Shown here: positions 54,917 through 63,446 of the stretch, piece after piece
Layout: each line of letters starts with the position of its first letter
Numbering within the stretch: the stretch's first letter is position 1
Source: Planctomycetaceae bacterium
Lineage (GTDB): Bacteria > Planctomycetota > UBA1135 > GCA-002686595
Assembly: GCA_016125265.1 (NCBI GenBank)
Contig: WGMC01000030.1
Span: forward strand, 124,001-188,000
Direction of reading: 5' to 3'
Length of the DNA stretch: 64,000 nt
The notes under the pieces: generated by a model
Seen by the model: the letters and a program-made list of their open reading frames with translations, nothing else
Told to the model about the DNA's origin: nothing
Database searches by the model: none
Program-made: the position numbers and the translations under genes

Positions 54917-55759
54917 TCAGCGGCGCTGACGCGCCTCCTCGGGTGCCGTGGCGATGCGCGTTTGGGTGTTGAAACGCCCGCCGCCGATCAAGATGTGCAG
55001 TCGGACGTTGATCAGGCAGACGGGGTCGTGGCGCTTCGCCGAGTCCATCGACGAGTAGGAGAGTTGCGATGGGTCGACGATCGTGATGGCGCCCGTACCC
55101 ACCACTTCGAGTGTGTCCTCAGGGCTGATGAAGGCGGCGGTGTCCTCGTCCAAGCCGACACCAATCGCGAACGGGTTGTACGCCAGCGCGGTCAGGAGTC
55201 GGCCCAGGCGGTCGCGTTGGCGGAAGTGTTGGTCCACCAGTACGGTATTGGTCAGGCCGAGGCCCGGGGCCATTTGCACCATGTCCGCGCGCGGCGAGCT
55301 GCCCTCGTCCCCGTACGCGATCATGTGTTCGGAGAGGTACGCGGCGCCAGCAGAGGTGCCCGCGATGTGCATGCCGGCGGCGTTGCGCTCGCGCAACGTG
55401 CGGCCGACCTTCGTGCCACCGAGGGTTGTGGACAGCTTGAGCTGGTTGCCGCCGGTCAGGAACACACCGTCCGCGTTGCGCAGCACTTTGAGCCAATCGT
55501 CGCGGTCGCAGTCCTGGCGCGTCTTGAACGGCAGGTTGGTCGCTTCGCGCACACCCAGCTCTTCGAAGAGCTCCACGTACTTGCGCCCGGTTTCCTCGAG
55601 GCGCGATGCCGTGGGGATGATGGCGATGCGCGCTTTCTTGCCGCCGCAGCGCTCGACGAACTCGCGCAGGATGGCCGGATCGCGGTACTTCTCCTCCGCG
55701 CCGCCGATCGGCACGATGAAACCGCGGTTGGGGTTCTCGACGAAGTCTCGTCCACTCAC
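54917..55759 (-). CDS. cphB: Cyanophycinase
   Basis: The 280 residues match peptidase family S51: FIVPIGGAEEKYRDPAI near 14, IIPTASR near 47, GVFLTGGNQLKLS near 98 and the nucleophile Ser136 in AGTSAGAAYL. It cuts cyanophycin to beta-Asp-Arg dipeptides. There is no export signal, so it acts inside the cell. It lies 19 bp before cphA, so synthesis and breakdown enzymes are expressed together. Confidence 0.94.
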   Translation of the reverse strand: MSGRDFVENPNRGFIVPIGGAEEKYRDPAILREFVERCGGKKARIAIIPTASRLEETGRKYVELFEELGVREATNLPFKTRQDCDRDDWLKVLRNADGVFLTGGNQLKLSTTLGGTKVGRTLRERNAAGMHIAGTSAGAAYLSEHMIAYGDEGSSPRADMVQMAPGLGLTNTVLVDQHFRQRDRLGRLLTALAYNPFAIGVGLDEDTAAFISPEDTLEVVGTGAITIVDPSQLSYSSMDSAKRHDPVCLINVRLHILIGGGRFNTQTRIATAPEEARQRR

Positions 55760-55762
55760 GTT

Positions 55763-56956
55763 CTATAGGTCCTCAAAGGTTCCGCGGCGGACGGCTTCGC
55801 CCGCACGCACATGCCAGTGCCCGTTCACGAGCACATCGTTCGGGTTGCCGCGCCCATCGAGTGCGACCAGATCGGCGTCCATGCCCACGGCGATCCGGCC
55901 CTTGCGCGGCAGACGCAGCAGGGCGGCCGGATTGGCGGTGAAGGGCAACAGCGCCTCCTCGAGGGGCACGCCGCGCCGCACCAGATCGGCCAGCACGAGA
56001 GGCAGCGTTGCGGGTGTGCCCACACCGAATCCGCGGACGCGGCCCTGGTCGTCGAAGCGCGGCAGGCAGCCTCCGCCGTCGGAGCTGACGGTCAGATGTT
56101 CGCTCGGCGCACCGCTCTGGCGGTAGGCGAGCACCGCGTCCACGGCGCTCAAACCATCGCCGTCGTCGCCGGGCGGGAAAGCAGTCACGTCGACACACGC
56201 ACCGCGCCCAGCGAGTTCGAGCGCCTCCTCGAAGAGCGCGCGCCGGCGGTTCACGTGTGTCGGGTGGAACACACGTGCGGGCAGTTCGCTGAGTTCCAGC
56301 GCCGCGAAGACCAGCTCCAAGCCGCGCTCGCCATCGCCCATGTGCAAGTGCACGACGCCGGCCTTATCGGTCATCAGCCCCGCGACGTGCACGTCCGCGG
56401 CGACACGCAAGAGTTCGTCCAAGGTCGGTTGGCTGGAGCGGTGGTCGGAGAGGGCCAACTCGCCCACACCGATCACCAAGTCGATGGCCGCCATGTCCTC
56501 GCGCACGGAATCGAATAACGTCCGCGGCGGCACGTGGTATCCGCCCGTCCACATCCACGTGGAGAGGCCCTCCTCGCGGAGGCCGCGCGCCACGGCCAAG
56601 AGCTCCGCCGGCGAACGCAGCGTGTCGTCGGTGCCGAGCAGGCCCACGGCAGTGGTGACCCCGGCCGACGTGTAGGCCGTGAGGCGCGGCGCGGGCACCC
56701 GGCTGGCGTAGCCGGCCTCGCCGCCTCCACCCGCCAGGTGCGCGTGGCCGTCCACCAGGCCCGGGATCACCCGCCGACCGGCCAGGTCGACGACGCTGGC
56801 TCCGAGCACCGCGGGCAGTTCGGGCCGCTCGCGCCCGATCCACAGAATGCGCCCGCCGCCGACGAGCAGATGGCACAACCCGAGCGCTTCGGGGGCGTAC
56901 AGCTCGGCGTTGACCAGGAGCTCCAGGGGGGGCGACTCGTGCTCCGCTTTTGCCAA
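55763..56956 (-). CDS. iadA: Beta-aspartyl dipeptidase (IadA-type)
   Basis: The 397-residue amidohydrolase has H71-A-H73 in PGLVDGHAHLAGGGGEAGYA, then TSAGVTTAVGLLGTDDTLRS, and TVSSDGGGCLP near 286 with the catalytic aspartate. These match isoaspartyl dipeptidase IadA, which splits beta-Asp dipeptides. Three bases from cphB, it would finish cyanophycin breakdown to Asp and Arg. The start is a rare TTG at 56956, ten bases after a TAGATT box. Confidence 0.88.
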   Translation of the reverse strand: MAKAEHESPPLELLVNAELYAPEALGLCHLLVGGGRILWIGRERPELPAVLGASVVDLAGRRVIPGLVDGHAHLAGGGGEAGYASRVPAPRLTAYTSAGVTTAVGLLGTDDTLRSPAELLAVARGLREEGLSTWMWTGGYHVPPRTLFDSVREDMAAIDLVIGVGELALSDHRSSQPTLDELLRVAADVHVAGLMTDKAGVVHLHMGDGERGLELVFAALELSELPARVFHPTHVNRRRALFEEALELAGRGACVDVTAFPPGDDGDGLSAVDAVLAYRQSGAPSEHLTVSSDGGGCLPRFDDQGRVRGFGVGTPATLPLVLADLVRRGVPLEEALLPFTANPAALLRLPRKGRIAVGMDADLVALDGRGNPNDVLVNGHWHVRAGEAVRRGTFEDL

Positions 56957-56965
56957 GGGAGCGTG

Positions 56966-56971
56966 AATCTA
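56966..56971 (-). promoter_or_regulatory. Candidate -10 box of the cyanophycin operon
   Basis: The minus strand reads TAGATT, inside the imperfect palindrome GTGATAGATTCAC, ten bases before the iadA TTG. It is the only promoter-like site before the four-gene operon. Confidence 0.4.
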
Positions 56972-57000
56972 TCACGCGGCTCTATTCCCGGCTCGGGTGA

Positions 57001-57026
57001 GCGCCGAGGTTCAGCGCCGAGGTTCA
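57001..57026. repeat. Two-copy 13-bp tandem repeat
   Basis: GCGCCGAGGTTCA occurs twice in a row at the 3' end of the gene on the minus strand; the second copy includes its stop codon. It is probably a slippage product. Confidence 0.8.
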
Positions 57027-58232
57027 GCGCGCCTGACGCAGGCCGAAACTCAGGGCCAACGTGCGGCCCGGGGATGCGCAGAACACCGAGTGCATCGCCG
57101 TGCGCACGAGGCCGTGGTTGGGGAGCAGGAGCACGTCGCCCGGGCCCAGCAACACGCCGTGTCCGGAATCCACGAGGAACAGCGTGAACTCGGGCCCCCG
57201 ATCCAGCAGGGGGCCGAGTCGCCCCTGGTCCGGCCTGCTGAGCTCCCGCGACAGCGCACCGGGGTCGCGGCTCAGCTCGCCAAGGGTGTCGATGGGCGCG
57301 TCGCCCAGTTCCTCCCGCAGCCAGGGCATCTCGCCCGCGGCCAGGAGGTCGTGGAACTCGATCGCGCGCCGCGCCAGGTCGCCGCTCGAAAGCGCGAGCC
57401 AGAACGTGCTTCCGGCGAGTTGCGCGTAACACACGCCGCGCTGGCCGCCCGTGTCGTCGTCGCGGAAGGCGTCGTGGTGCAGCCGCGCACCGCCCTCGGG
57501 TTCGTTCCAGTAGACGATCGTGCCCGTGGGGTAGAGCTTCGCTCCCGCCGCCTCCGCCACGTAACCCCACAGGTCGCGGGCGCCCTCCACCAGTGCGACC
57601 TCGGGGCACGCGGTGCGAGCCAGGGCGGCCAAGGCGCGGTGGCTGGGCTCGTCCCGGCTGTCGTCGTCGGCGACCTCCTCGCCGAAGCCAAATCGCAGGC
57701 GCAGCGAACGGTCGGCGGGGAAGGTCGAGAGGCGGCCGCTCTTCGCCCACAGCCGCCGGCCGGGCGCCTGGGAATCCGCCGCGGCGATGCGCGCCAGGTC
57801 GCGCTCGGGATCCACGCGGTCCAACTCGCCGTCGGGCCGGAACCTCGCCCCGCGGCCGCCCAGGGCGCGCTCGAGGAAGGTCGCGAGCCCGGGTCCGGTC
57901 GCCAGCTCGTCGGCGCGCAGGAGGGCCCGGTGCAGCTCGTTGCGCCAGTCCCGCAGCAGGGGGGTGAGCTCCCCGGGCAGGCAGATTGGCCGGGCCCGCT
58001 GCCACAGGTGCCGCGCCTGGCTGGGGCGGGGCCGCCGGGCGCCGGGGTCGGCGAGGAGCGCCACGCGGCCGTGGGAGCGGCCCCGGCGGGCCAGTTCCAG
58101 GGGCTCGGCACCGGCGCCGGTCAGCTCCTGGCCCCACGCCGGGTCGTCGTCCTCGCGCCAGGAGACGGTGGGGGCAGCGCCCGCGAAGGGAGCGCGGCCC
58201 GGATCGGCGAGGAAGCTGTCGAGTAGACCCAT
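57024..58232 (-). CDS. Orphan 402-residue protein with an HxD motif
   Basis: The protein is soluble. A segment near 240-260 reads TIVYWNEPEGGARLHHDAFRDD by position and composition (His-His-Asp at its core), and a later FLVDSGHGVLLGPGDVLLLP near 350 precedes LPNHGLVRTAMHS. H-x-D plus a distal His on double-stranded beta-helix strands suggests a cupin or Fe(II)/2-oxoglutarate oxygenase fold, but I could not confirm the family. The ATG at 58232 follows a TAGCCT box by about 10 bases. No operon partner. Confidence 0.55.
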   Translation of the reverse strand: MGLLDSFLADPGRAPFAGAAPTVSWREDDDPAWGQELTGAGAEPLELARRGRSHGRVALLADPGARRPRPSQARHLWQRARPICLPGELTPLLRDWRNELHRALLRADELATGPGLATFLERALGGRGARFRPDGELDRVDPERDLARIAAADSQAPGRRLWAKSGRLSTFPADRSLRLRFGFGEEVADDDSRDEPSHRALAALARTACPEVALVEGARDLWGYVAEAAGAKLYPTGTIVYWNEPEGGARLHHDAFRDDDTGGQRGVCYAQLAGSTFWLALSSGDLARRAIEFHDLLAAGEMPWLREELGDAPIDTLGELSRDPGALSRELSRPDQGRLGPLLDRGPEFTLFLVDSGHGVLLGPGDVLLLPNHGLVRTAMHSVFCASPGRTLALSFGLRQAR

Positions 58233-58242
58233 GGGGCGCGCC

Positions 58243-58248
58243 AGGCTA
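58243..58248 (-). promoter_or_regulatory. Candidate -10 box upstream of the 402-residue protein
   Basis: The minus strand reads GGGCGGGTAGCCT before the ATG at 58232, the same 13 bases found before the TPR gene at 49752. Confidence 0.4.
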
Positions 58249-58403
58249 CCCGCCCGGCGCTTCCGCGGCCCACGCGCCGTGCCGTTCCCGCGACGGGCCT
58301 TGAGCGGAGGCCGCCGATCCCCATACTCGGCGGCCCACCGAACGCGGCGGCCGCCATGGGGCCCCGCGCATTCCGCTTCGCGCTCCAGGGGAGCCAACGC
58401 CCG

Positions 58404-59498
58404 ATGATGTCCTCCACGTTCCGTTCCAGCGCCGCCGCACTCTGTTTCGCCGCCCTCGCGCCCCTCGCCGTCGGCTCCCACACACCCTCAGGTACCGAAG
58501 CCGCCGGGCTGCGCATCGGGCCCCCGAGCCAGAGCGGCCCCGGCGACTTCCAGGGCCAACCGGTCTACACCGGTTCCACCCACGTGGGCTCCGACCGCTT
58601 CGTGCGCGATCCGGTCTACGGCGACACGATTTACGGCGGTGTGAACGCGGCGCGCGAGGCCTCGCAATTGGGCCGGCCGGTGCAGATGCGCCTCGGTTTG
58701 AGCGTGTTGTCGGCCTCCGAAACGGACCTCAACGACTCCGACGGCGACGTCGACGTGAACCGCGGCGGCCTCGACTTCGGCGTCGACATTCCGCTGGGGA
58801 CGGGTTCGGGCTTGTCGTTCAGCTCCGCCTACGAGTTGTCGCGCTACAACTTCGACGGCGTGGGCGGATCCAGCTTCGGTGTGAGCGCGCCGTTCGACAC
58901 GGTGCACATCGCCAGCCTGTCGGGTTCGATCTGGCAGCGCCTGGACAACGGCTTCACCGGCTTCGCGACGTACACGCTGGGCGCCGGCTGGCAAGAGGGC
59001 AGCGAACCCGCCGAGGGCCAGTCCTACTTGATGAGCGTCGGCGGCACATACCAGGCCGAGAAGGACCTGCACCTCGGCTTCGCCGTGATGGCGATCGACC
59101 TGCTCGAGAAGGGTTTGACCTACCTGATCTACCCGATCATCGATTGGCGCATCGCGCCGGAGTGGCGCGTCGCCACGGCCGAATCGGGGTTGCCCGGTGT
59201 GGCGCTCTTCTTCGAGCCGGAACAGCGCTTTTCGCTCTACGGCGCCCTGGGCCTCGAACTGCGCCAGTTCCGCGCCGACGACACGGGCCCCTTGGACGGC
59301 CTGGCCGTCCGCGACGAACGCATCCGCGCCGCCGGCGGTTTGCGCTGGCGCGCTGGGGCCAACATGGTCGTCTGGATCGAGGGCGGCATCTACCCGTTCC
59401 AGCGCTTCGAAGCCTTCGACAACGAGGGCACCACCCAAGCGAAGGAGCGTACGGACGCAAACCTGTTCGCCGCTGCGCGTGTGCAGTTCTCGTTCTGA
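58404..59498 (+). CDS. Outer-membrane beta-barrel protein (DUF6268-like)
   Basis: The 364 residues begin with a signal peptide (SSAAALCFAALAPLAVGSH). Alternating amphipathic strands with Gly/aromatic ends follow (LSFSSAYELSRYNFDGV, GFATYTLGAGWQEG, WRVATAESGLPGVALFFE), and the protein ends in phenylalanine (ARVQFSF), a barrel-assembly signal. The pattern fits a 12- to 14-stranded barrel of the DUF6268 type. Two adjacent ATGs start it. A strong bidirectional terminator follows. Confidence 0.8.
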   Translation: MMSSTFRSSAAALCFAALAPLAVGSHTPSGTEAAGLRIGPPSQSGPGDFQGQPVYTGSTHVGSDRFVRDPVYGDTIYGGVNAAREASQLGRPVQMRLGLSVLSASETDLNDSDGDVDVNRGGLDFGVDIPLGTGSGLSFSSAYELSRYNFDGVGGSSFGVSAPFDTVHIASLSGSIWQRLDNGFTGFATYTLGAGWQEGSEPAEGQSYLMSVGGTYQAEKDLHLGFAVMAIDLLEKGLTYLIYPIIDWRIAPEWRVATAESGLPGVALFFEPEQRFSLYGALGLELRQFRADDTGPLDGLAVRDERIRAAGGLRWRAGANMVVWIEGGIYPFQRFEAFDNEGTTQAKERTDANLFAAARVQFSF

Positions 59499-59518
59499 TC
59501 GAGCGGACGCCGACAACG

Positions 59519-59556
59519 AGCGGGCCGCGCTCCGGATCACCGGAGCGCGGCCCGCT
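59519..59556. terminator. Bidirectional hairpin terminator
   Basis: A perfect 17-bp stem (AGCGGGCCGCGCTCCGG and its complement) closes on the loop ATCA, between two convergent genes (stops at 59498 and 59577). It can end transcription from both sides. The downstream T content is modest. Confidence 0.85.
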
Positions 59557-59576
59557 TCGCATTCACGGTGCTCCGA

Positions 59577-61247
59577 TCAGAGCCCAAGCACGACCGTGAT
59601 CCCGTTGGTCAGGTCGTAGAGGTTCGGCGCCGACAGCGTGCCGTCGAGGAAGAACGCCTGGGAGTTCAGTTCCAGACCGAGCAGTCCGCCGATGGCGGGG
59701 ATCGGCAGGTCCAAGGAGAGCGGCGTTCCGACGAACAGCGGCAGCGAAATCGTCGCGAGCAGCGGCACGCTGACGTCGATCAGGATTTCCCCGCCGATGC
59801 CCGGCAGGGGGAGGCCGCAGCCGCCGCCGAGGTCGAGCCCGTTGAGCGCGATGCCGTACCAGCACAACGCCGTCGGGTAGGCGGTGGTGTCGAAGCCGTA
59901 GGTCAGGGTTCCGCCCAGCGTCGGCGAACCGGCGGTCACGGTCAGGGTCGAAAGGCTCGGGGTGCAACCGGGCACCGACGTCACCGTGCCCACGCCGTCG
60001 ACCAGGAAGATGCCCTCGACGCTGCCCACCAACTCCGCTTCGAAAACCACGAACTTGCCGTTCGAGCTCGCCTTGTAGCCGTCCTGGATGCCGCGCAGCA
60101 GGTTGATCGTCACACCGTCGACCGTGTCGACACCCTGGCGGACCAGGAGTTCGCCGTCGCGGAAGATGCCCTTGTTGGTGGCGGCGGTCGGGTCGGTGAA
60201 CTGGGCGTAGTAGATCGTGCGGCCCTGGTCGTCGATCAGGACCGGGCCGGTGCCAAAGCTCGTGTAGTTGTAGATTTCGAGGCCCGGCGCGGTCAGCGGC
60301 TGGCCCTCCTGCGCGACGAATCCGGTGCTGGACACGATCACCAGATCGCTGGCGGTGTCGCCGTCCAGCGTTCCATTGAGCGCCCAGTCGCCGTTCTCGT
60401 TGAGATCGAGACGCGTGGAGGTGCTGAGCGTGCGCCAGTTGCGGCCCGCCACGGGCGAGGGCTGCCCTTCCTGGGCCACGACGGTCGTATCGATGTACAC
60501 GGCGCCGTCCACCAGCGTGTCCCCGGCCAGGTCGGCGACGAACATCAACTGCCCGGCGTTGTTGAAGGCCAGCGAGTGCGGGCCCGTTCCGAAATCCGTC
60601 ACCGCCTCGGTCTGGCCGGGCAGGATGTCGCCCTCTTTGGCCACCACGGTCTCGGCGAGAAGCGCACCCAGGCCGTCGACCTCGGCCACCACGATGGCGC
60701 GGTCCACGGTGGAGGCCAGGTTGGGGTCGTCCACGCTCGCCATGATCGCGATGCGGTTCGAGCTGTTGATCTTGGTCTCGAAGAAGCCGATGTACGGCGT
60801 GCCAGCACTGAAACCTGCCGCGCCGGAAAGGGCGCCCTCCTGGATCACCAGCACGTCGTTGAAGTAGATCCCCGAGTCGTCGTTGCTGCCGACCGTGTTG
60901 TCGAGGAAGTGGTTGTAGCTAGCGTCGCCGAGGTCGTTCAGCTCGATCGAATCGAAACTCGACAGGGTTGCTCCCGCGGGGGCCAGCAAGGCGCCGCCCT
61001 CCGCGAGCACCAGCGTCAAGCCATTCGTGACGAGGACCTGGTCCGCGTCGGTGTTGGCGTTGTCGGTGTCGGCCTCCAGGAACCACTTGCCCTGGTTGTT
61101 GATGCTGAAGTTGTCGACGCGCGTGATGAGTCCCACGCCCGCCACGGATTCGCCCTCCTTGGCCAGGGCCTTGATCTGGGCGGACGCGGAGAGGGGGAGA
61201 AGCGCTGCGGCGGCGCACGTGAGCAGATGGAGCCGGATGGGGGGCAT
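59577..61247 (-). CDS. Secreted repeat protein with C-terminal beta domain
   Basis: The 556-residue protein has a signal peptide ending SASAQ near residue 24. It then carries six or more units of the form V-V-A-x-E-G-x-x-x followed by a strand and D/N-x-x-G-x-W/L (for example VVAKEGDILPGQTEAVTDFG and VVAQEGQPSPVAGRNWRTLS), like choice-of-anchor repeat proteins. A Cys-rich C-terminal domain ends NLYDLTNGITVVLGL, the motif shared with three other secreted proteins here. Function unknown; surface display is likely. Confidence 0.78.
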   Translation of the reverse strand: MPPIRLHLLTCAAAALLPLSASAQIKALAKEGESVAGVGLITRVDNFSINNQGKWFLEADTDNANTDADQVLVTNGLTLVLAEGGALLAPAGATLSSFDSIELNDLGDASYNHFLDNTVGSNDDSGIYFNDVLVIQEGALSGAAGFSAGTPYIGFFETKINSSNRIAIMASVDDPNLASTVDRAIVVAEVDGLGALLAETVVAKEGDILPGQTEAVTDFGTGPHSLAFNNAGQLMFVADLAGDTLVDGAVYIDTTVVAQEGQPSPVAGRNWRTLSTSTRLDLNENGDWALNGTLDGDTASDLVIVSSTGFVAQEGQPLTAPGLEIYNYTSFGTGPVLIDDQGRTIYYAQFTDPTAATNKGIFRDGELLVRQGVDTVDGVTINLLRGIQDGYKASSNGKFVVFEAELVGSVEGIFLVDGVGTVTSVPGCTPSLSTLTVTAGSPTLGGTLTYGFDTTAYPTALCWYGIALNGLDLGGGCGLPLPGIGGEILIDVSVPLLATISLPLFVGTPLSLDLPIPAIGGLLGLELNSQAFFLDGTLSAPNLYDLTNGITVVLGL

Positions 61248-61422
61248 GTGGAACCTTTGGCAGTTCGTCGAGGGCCGCGAGGATCGCGACCGAGGGTCCG
61301 CCACCTTGGCGCACCCCGAACGATCGATTCTGCATTGGGTTCCCCGGCGCGCAACCCCGCGACCGGGGCGATCCCAGGTTTCGGGCCCGGAGGCCCCGCC
61401 CACGGGGTCGGGTTGGGCTCGC

Positions 61423-61863
61423 TTACAAATGCTCGTGGGCCCGAACGGCCGCGCGGAACTCGGCGGACAGCGGGCGTTTGGCGCGCGCTCCGTTGTCCCA
61501 GGCCACCAGAAGTGCTCGGGCCTCGCACCAGATCGCCCCGTCCGCGAGGGAGCGCACGCGGTAGACCTGTTCGAACGACGTGGTGCCGAGGTGCACGGTG
61601 CCAAGATGCACTTCCACCCGCTGGCCGCCGCGTCCGGGGGCGACAAAACGCACCTGGCACTGGGCCAGCACGAAGGGGAAAGACCCGCTCGGCTCCAGGA
61701 GGCCGAGCGCGCGGAAGTAGACGAGCCGCGCCTCCTCCAGCAGAGTCAGGTAGACCGCGTTGTTGAGCACACCCTGGTTGTCCTCGTCCGACCAGCGTGT
61801 CGTCAGTTCGACGCGCGTGGAGAGGGTGTGGTCCTCGGGCACGAGCACCGGTTCCAAGGTCAC
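61423..61863 (-). CDS. Acyl-CoA thioesterase (4HBT hotdog fold)
   Basis: The 146 residues match the YbgC/FadM group: TTRWSDEDNQGVLNNAVYL near 20-38 with the catalytic Asp, and EEARLVYFRALGL. It hydrolyses acyl-CoA or acyl-ACP. The GTG start overlaps the lipoprotein gene stop (GTGA); AAGGAG lies very close to it. Confidence 0.86.
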   Translation of the reverse strand: MTLEPVLVPEDHTLSTRVELTTRWSDEDNQGVLNNAVYLTLLEEARLVYFRALGLLEPSGSFPFVLAQCQVRFVAPGRGGQRVEVHLGTVHLGTTSFEQVYRVRSLADGAIWCEARALLVAWDNGARAKRPLSAEFRAAVRAHEHL

Positions 61864-62756
61864 TCTCCTTTCAGGACGCGGGCCAGGAAGGCTTGGGTTT
61901 CGCCCCAGGCGGCCTCGGCGTTGGCCTGGTCGTAGCGCGCGCTCGACGGATTGGCGAAGGCGTGCTCGGCGTCGTAGCGCAGGATGCGGTGTTCGACGCC
62001 GGCTTCTTCGAGGTTGCGCTCGAACTGGTCCACCACCTCGTTCGGGATCGACGGGTCGCGCGTTCCGAACACACCGAGCACCTCGGCGCCGATGTTCGCG
62101 AGCTTCGCGGGATCGTCGACCAGTTGGCCGTAGTAGATCACCGCACCATCCAGGCTCGGGTGGGCGATTGCGGCCTCGAGGGACCACTTGCCACCAAAAC
62201 ACCAGCCCATGCTGGCGATCTTTTCGGCTTGGATGCGCGGGTGGTTCCTGGCGTACCAGATGGCGGACGCGAGCTGGGCGCGCGCGAGCTCCGCATCCAC
62301 CGCACCCATGGCGGCCATCGCTTCTTCGCGCGTCGTCGCCACGGTGCCCCCGTAGAGGTCGACCGCGAGCACCGCGTAGCCCTGCGCCGCAATGCGATCG
62401 GCCCAGTGTTCGATGTGCCCGTTGAGGCCCCACCACTCGTGGATCAACACGACGGCGGCAAGGGGCGGTTCGGTGCCCGGGGGCAGCGACAGGTACCCGT
62501 CGAGCGCGGCACGGGATCCCGATGCCGCGAGCGAGAATCGCGCGCCAAGCCGCGGCGGTGCCTCGTCGGCGCTCAGCTCGTGCAGCGCCGCAAACGCCGC
62601 CTCATCGAGGGCGCCGGTCCAAACCGCCTGGGCCGAAACCGACGAGGGCCCCTCCGTGGGCGCCGGCGTTGCCGTTTCCGGCTGGCCGGAGCAGCCGAGG
62701 ATCAGGGCCACGAGGAGGGCGGTACCGAGCATCGAAGTCGAGGTGGACGCTTTCAT
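61860..62756 (-). CDS. Dienelactone hydrolase-family lipoprotein
   Basis: The 298-residue protein has a lipobox at LILGCSG (Cys22), so it is lipid-anchored. The hydrolase domain has the nucleophile Cys in GWCFGGKW near 190, Asp in FGTRDPSIPNE and His in YDAEHAFANPS near 270, the DLH triad. The substrate is not evident; family members cleave lactones and esters. It is the first gene of an operon with the thioesterase. Confidence 0.88.
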   Translation of the reverse strand: MKASTSTSMLGTALLVALILGCSGQPETATPAPTEGPSSVSAQAVWTGALDEAAFAALHELSADEAPPRLGARFSLAASGSRAALDGYLSLPPGTEPPLAAVVLIHEWWGLNGHIEHWADRIAAQGYAVLAVDLYGGTVATTREEAMAAMGAVDAELARAQLASAIWYARNHPRIQAEKIASMGWCFGGKWSLEAAIAHPSLDGAVIYYGQLVDDPAKLANIGAEVLGVFGTRDPSIPNEVVDQFERNLEEAGVEHRILRYDAEHAFANPSSARYDQANAEAAWGETQAFLARVLKGE

Positions 62757-62807
62757 TCCCCCGTTCTAGCCTGCGGACCCCCCGGTCCCCAACACCGCAC
62801 GCCTCCC

Positions 62808-63446
62808 ATGCACATTCCGATCGGTGACCACCCTCTGCTCGAACTGGCCGTCGTGCGCGCCGTGTTGCCGACGCCCCTCGGTGGGTTGACGAGCTCGCCC
62901 GCCCTGCTCGCATCCTTGGTCGCCGGTGCGCCGTCGCCGTTCGCCGAAGGCGCGGAGGAGCGCGAAGCGGTGCGCCAGGCCGTGCGCGCCCTGTTGCGGG
63001 TGGGTGGGTACAAGCCGACCGGACGCGGCAAACCCGCTTCGGAGTACCTGGTCGGCCGCGCCGCGGAATTGGGCGCGGTGCCGTCGATCAATCCCGCGGT
63101 GGACGCGTGCAATGGCGCGTCCTTGGCGTCGGGGCTGCCGATCAGCGTCGTCGATGCGGGACGTTTGGTGGGCGAACTCGTCGTGCGGTTTGGAGCCGAG
63201 GGCGAGAGCTACGTCTTCAACGCGTCGGGTCACTCGATTGATCTGGCTGGCCTGCCCGTTTTGTGCGACGAGGTTGGGCCCGCGGCGAACGCGGTGAAGG
63301 ATTCGGAGCGCACCAAGACCCGCGCGGAAACGCGCCGCATGCTCGCCGTCGTGTGGGGCACCCAAGCGCTCCCGGGCCGCGCCGCCGTCGCAGGCGCCCA
63401 TTTCGCGGACCTCCTGCGCCTGGTGGGCGCTGAAATCGATTCCTGA
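62808..63446 (+). CDS. B3/B4 tRNA-binding-domain protein
   Basis: The 212 residues match the stand-alone B3/B4 domain found in the phenylalanyl-tRNA synthetase beta chain: YKPTGRGKPASEYLVGRAAE near 65, then NPAVDACNGASLASGLPISV and DSERTKTRAETRRMLAVVWG near 164. Such free-standing proteins may edit mischarged tRNA or bind amino acids. It is divergent from the lipoprotein gene; TAGCCT lies at 62767-62772, about 36 bases upstream. Confidence 0.83.
   Translation: MHIPIGDHPLLELAVVRAVLPTPLGGLTSSPALLASLVAGAPSPFAEGAEEREAVRQAVRALLRVGGYKPTGRGKPASEYLVGRAAELGAVPSINPAVDACNGASLASGLPISVVDAGRLVGELVVRFGAEGESYVFNASGHSIDLAGLPVLCDEVGPAANAVKDSERTKTRAETRRMLAVVWGTQALPGRAAVAGAHFADLLRLVGAEIDS

Noticed and set aside
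52936..54972. 678-codon open frame antisense to cphA
   Set aside because: Composition and lack of motifs mark it as a shadow; cphA on the other strand is unambiguous.
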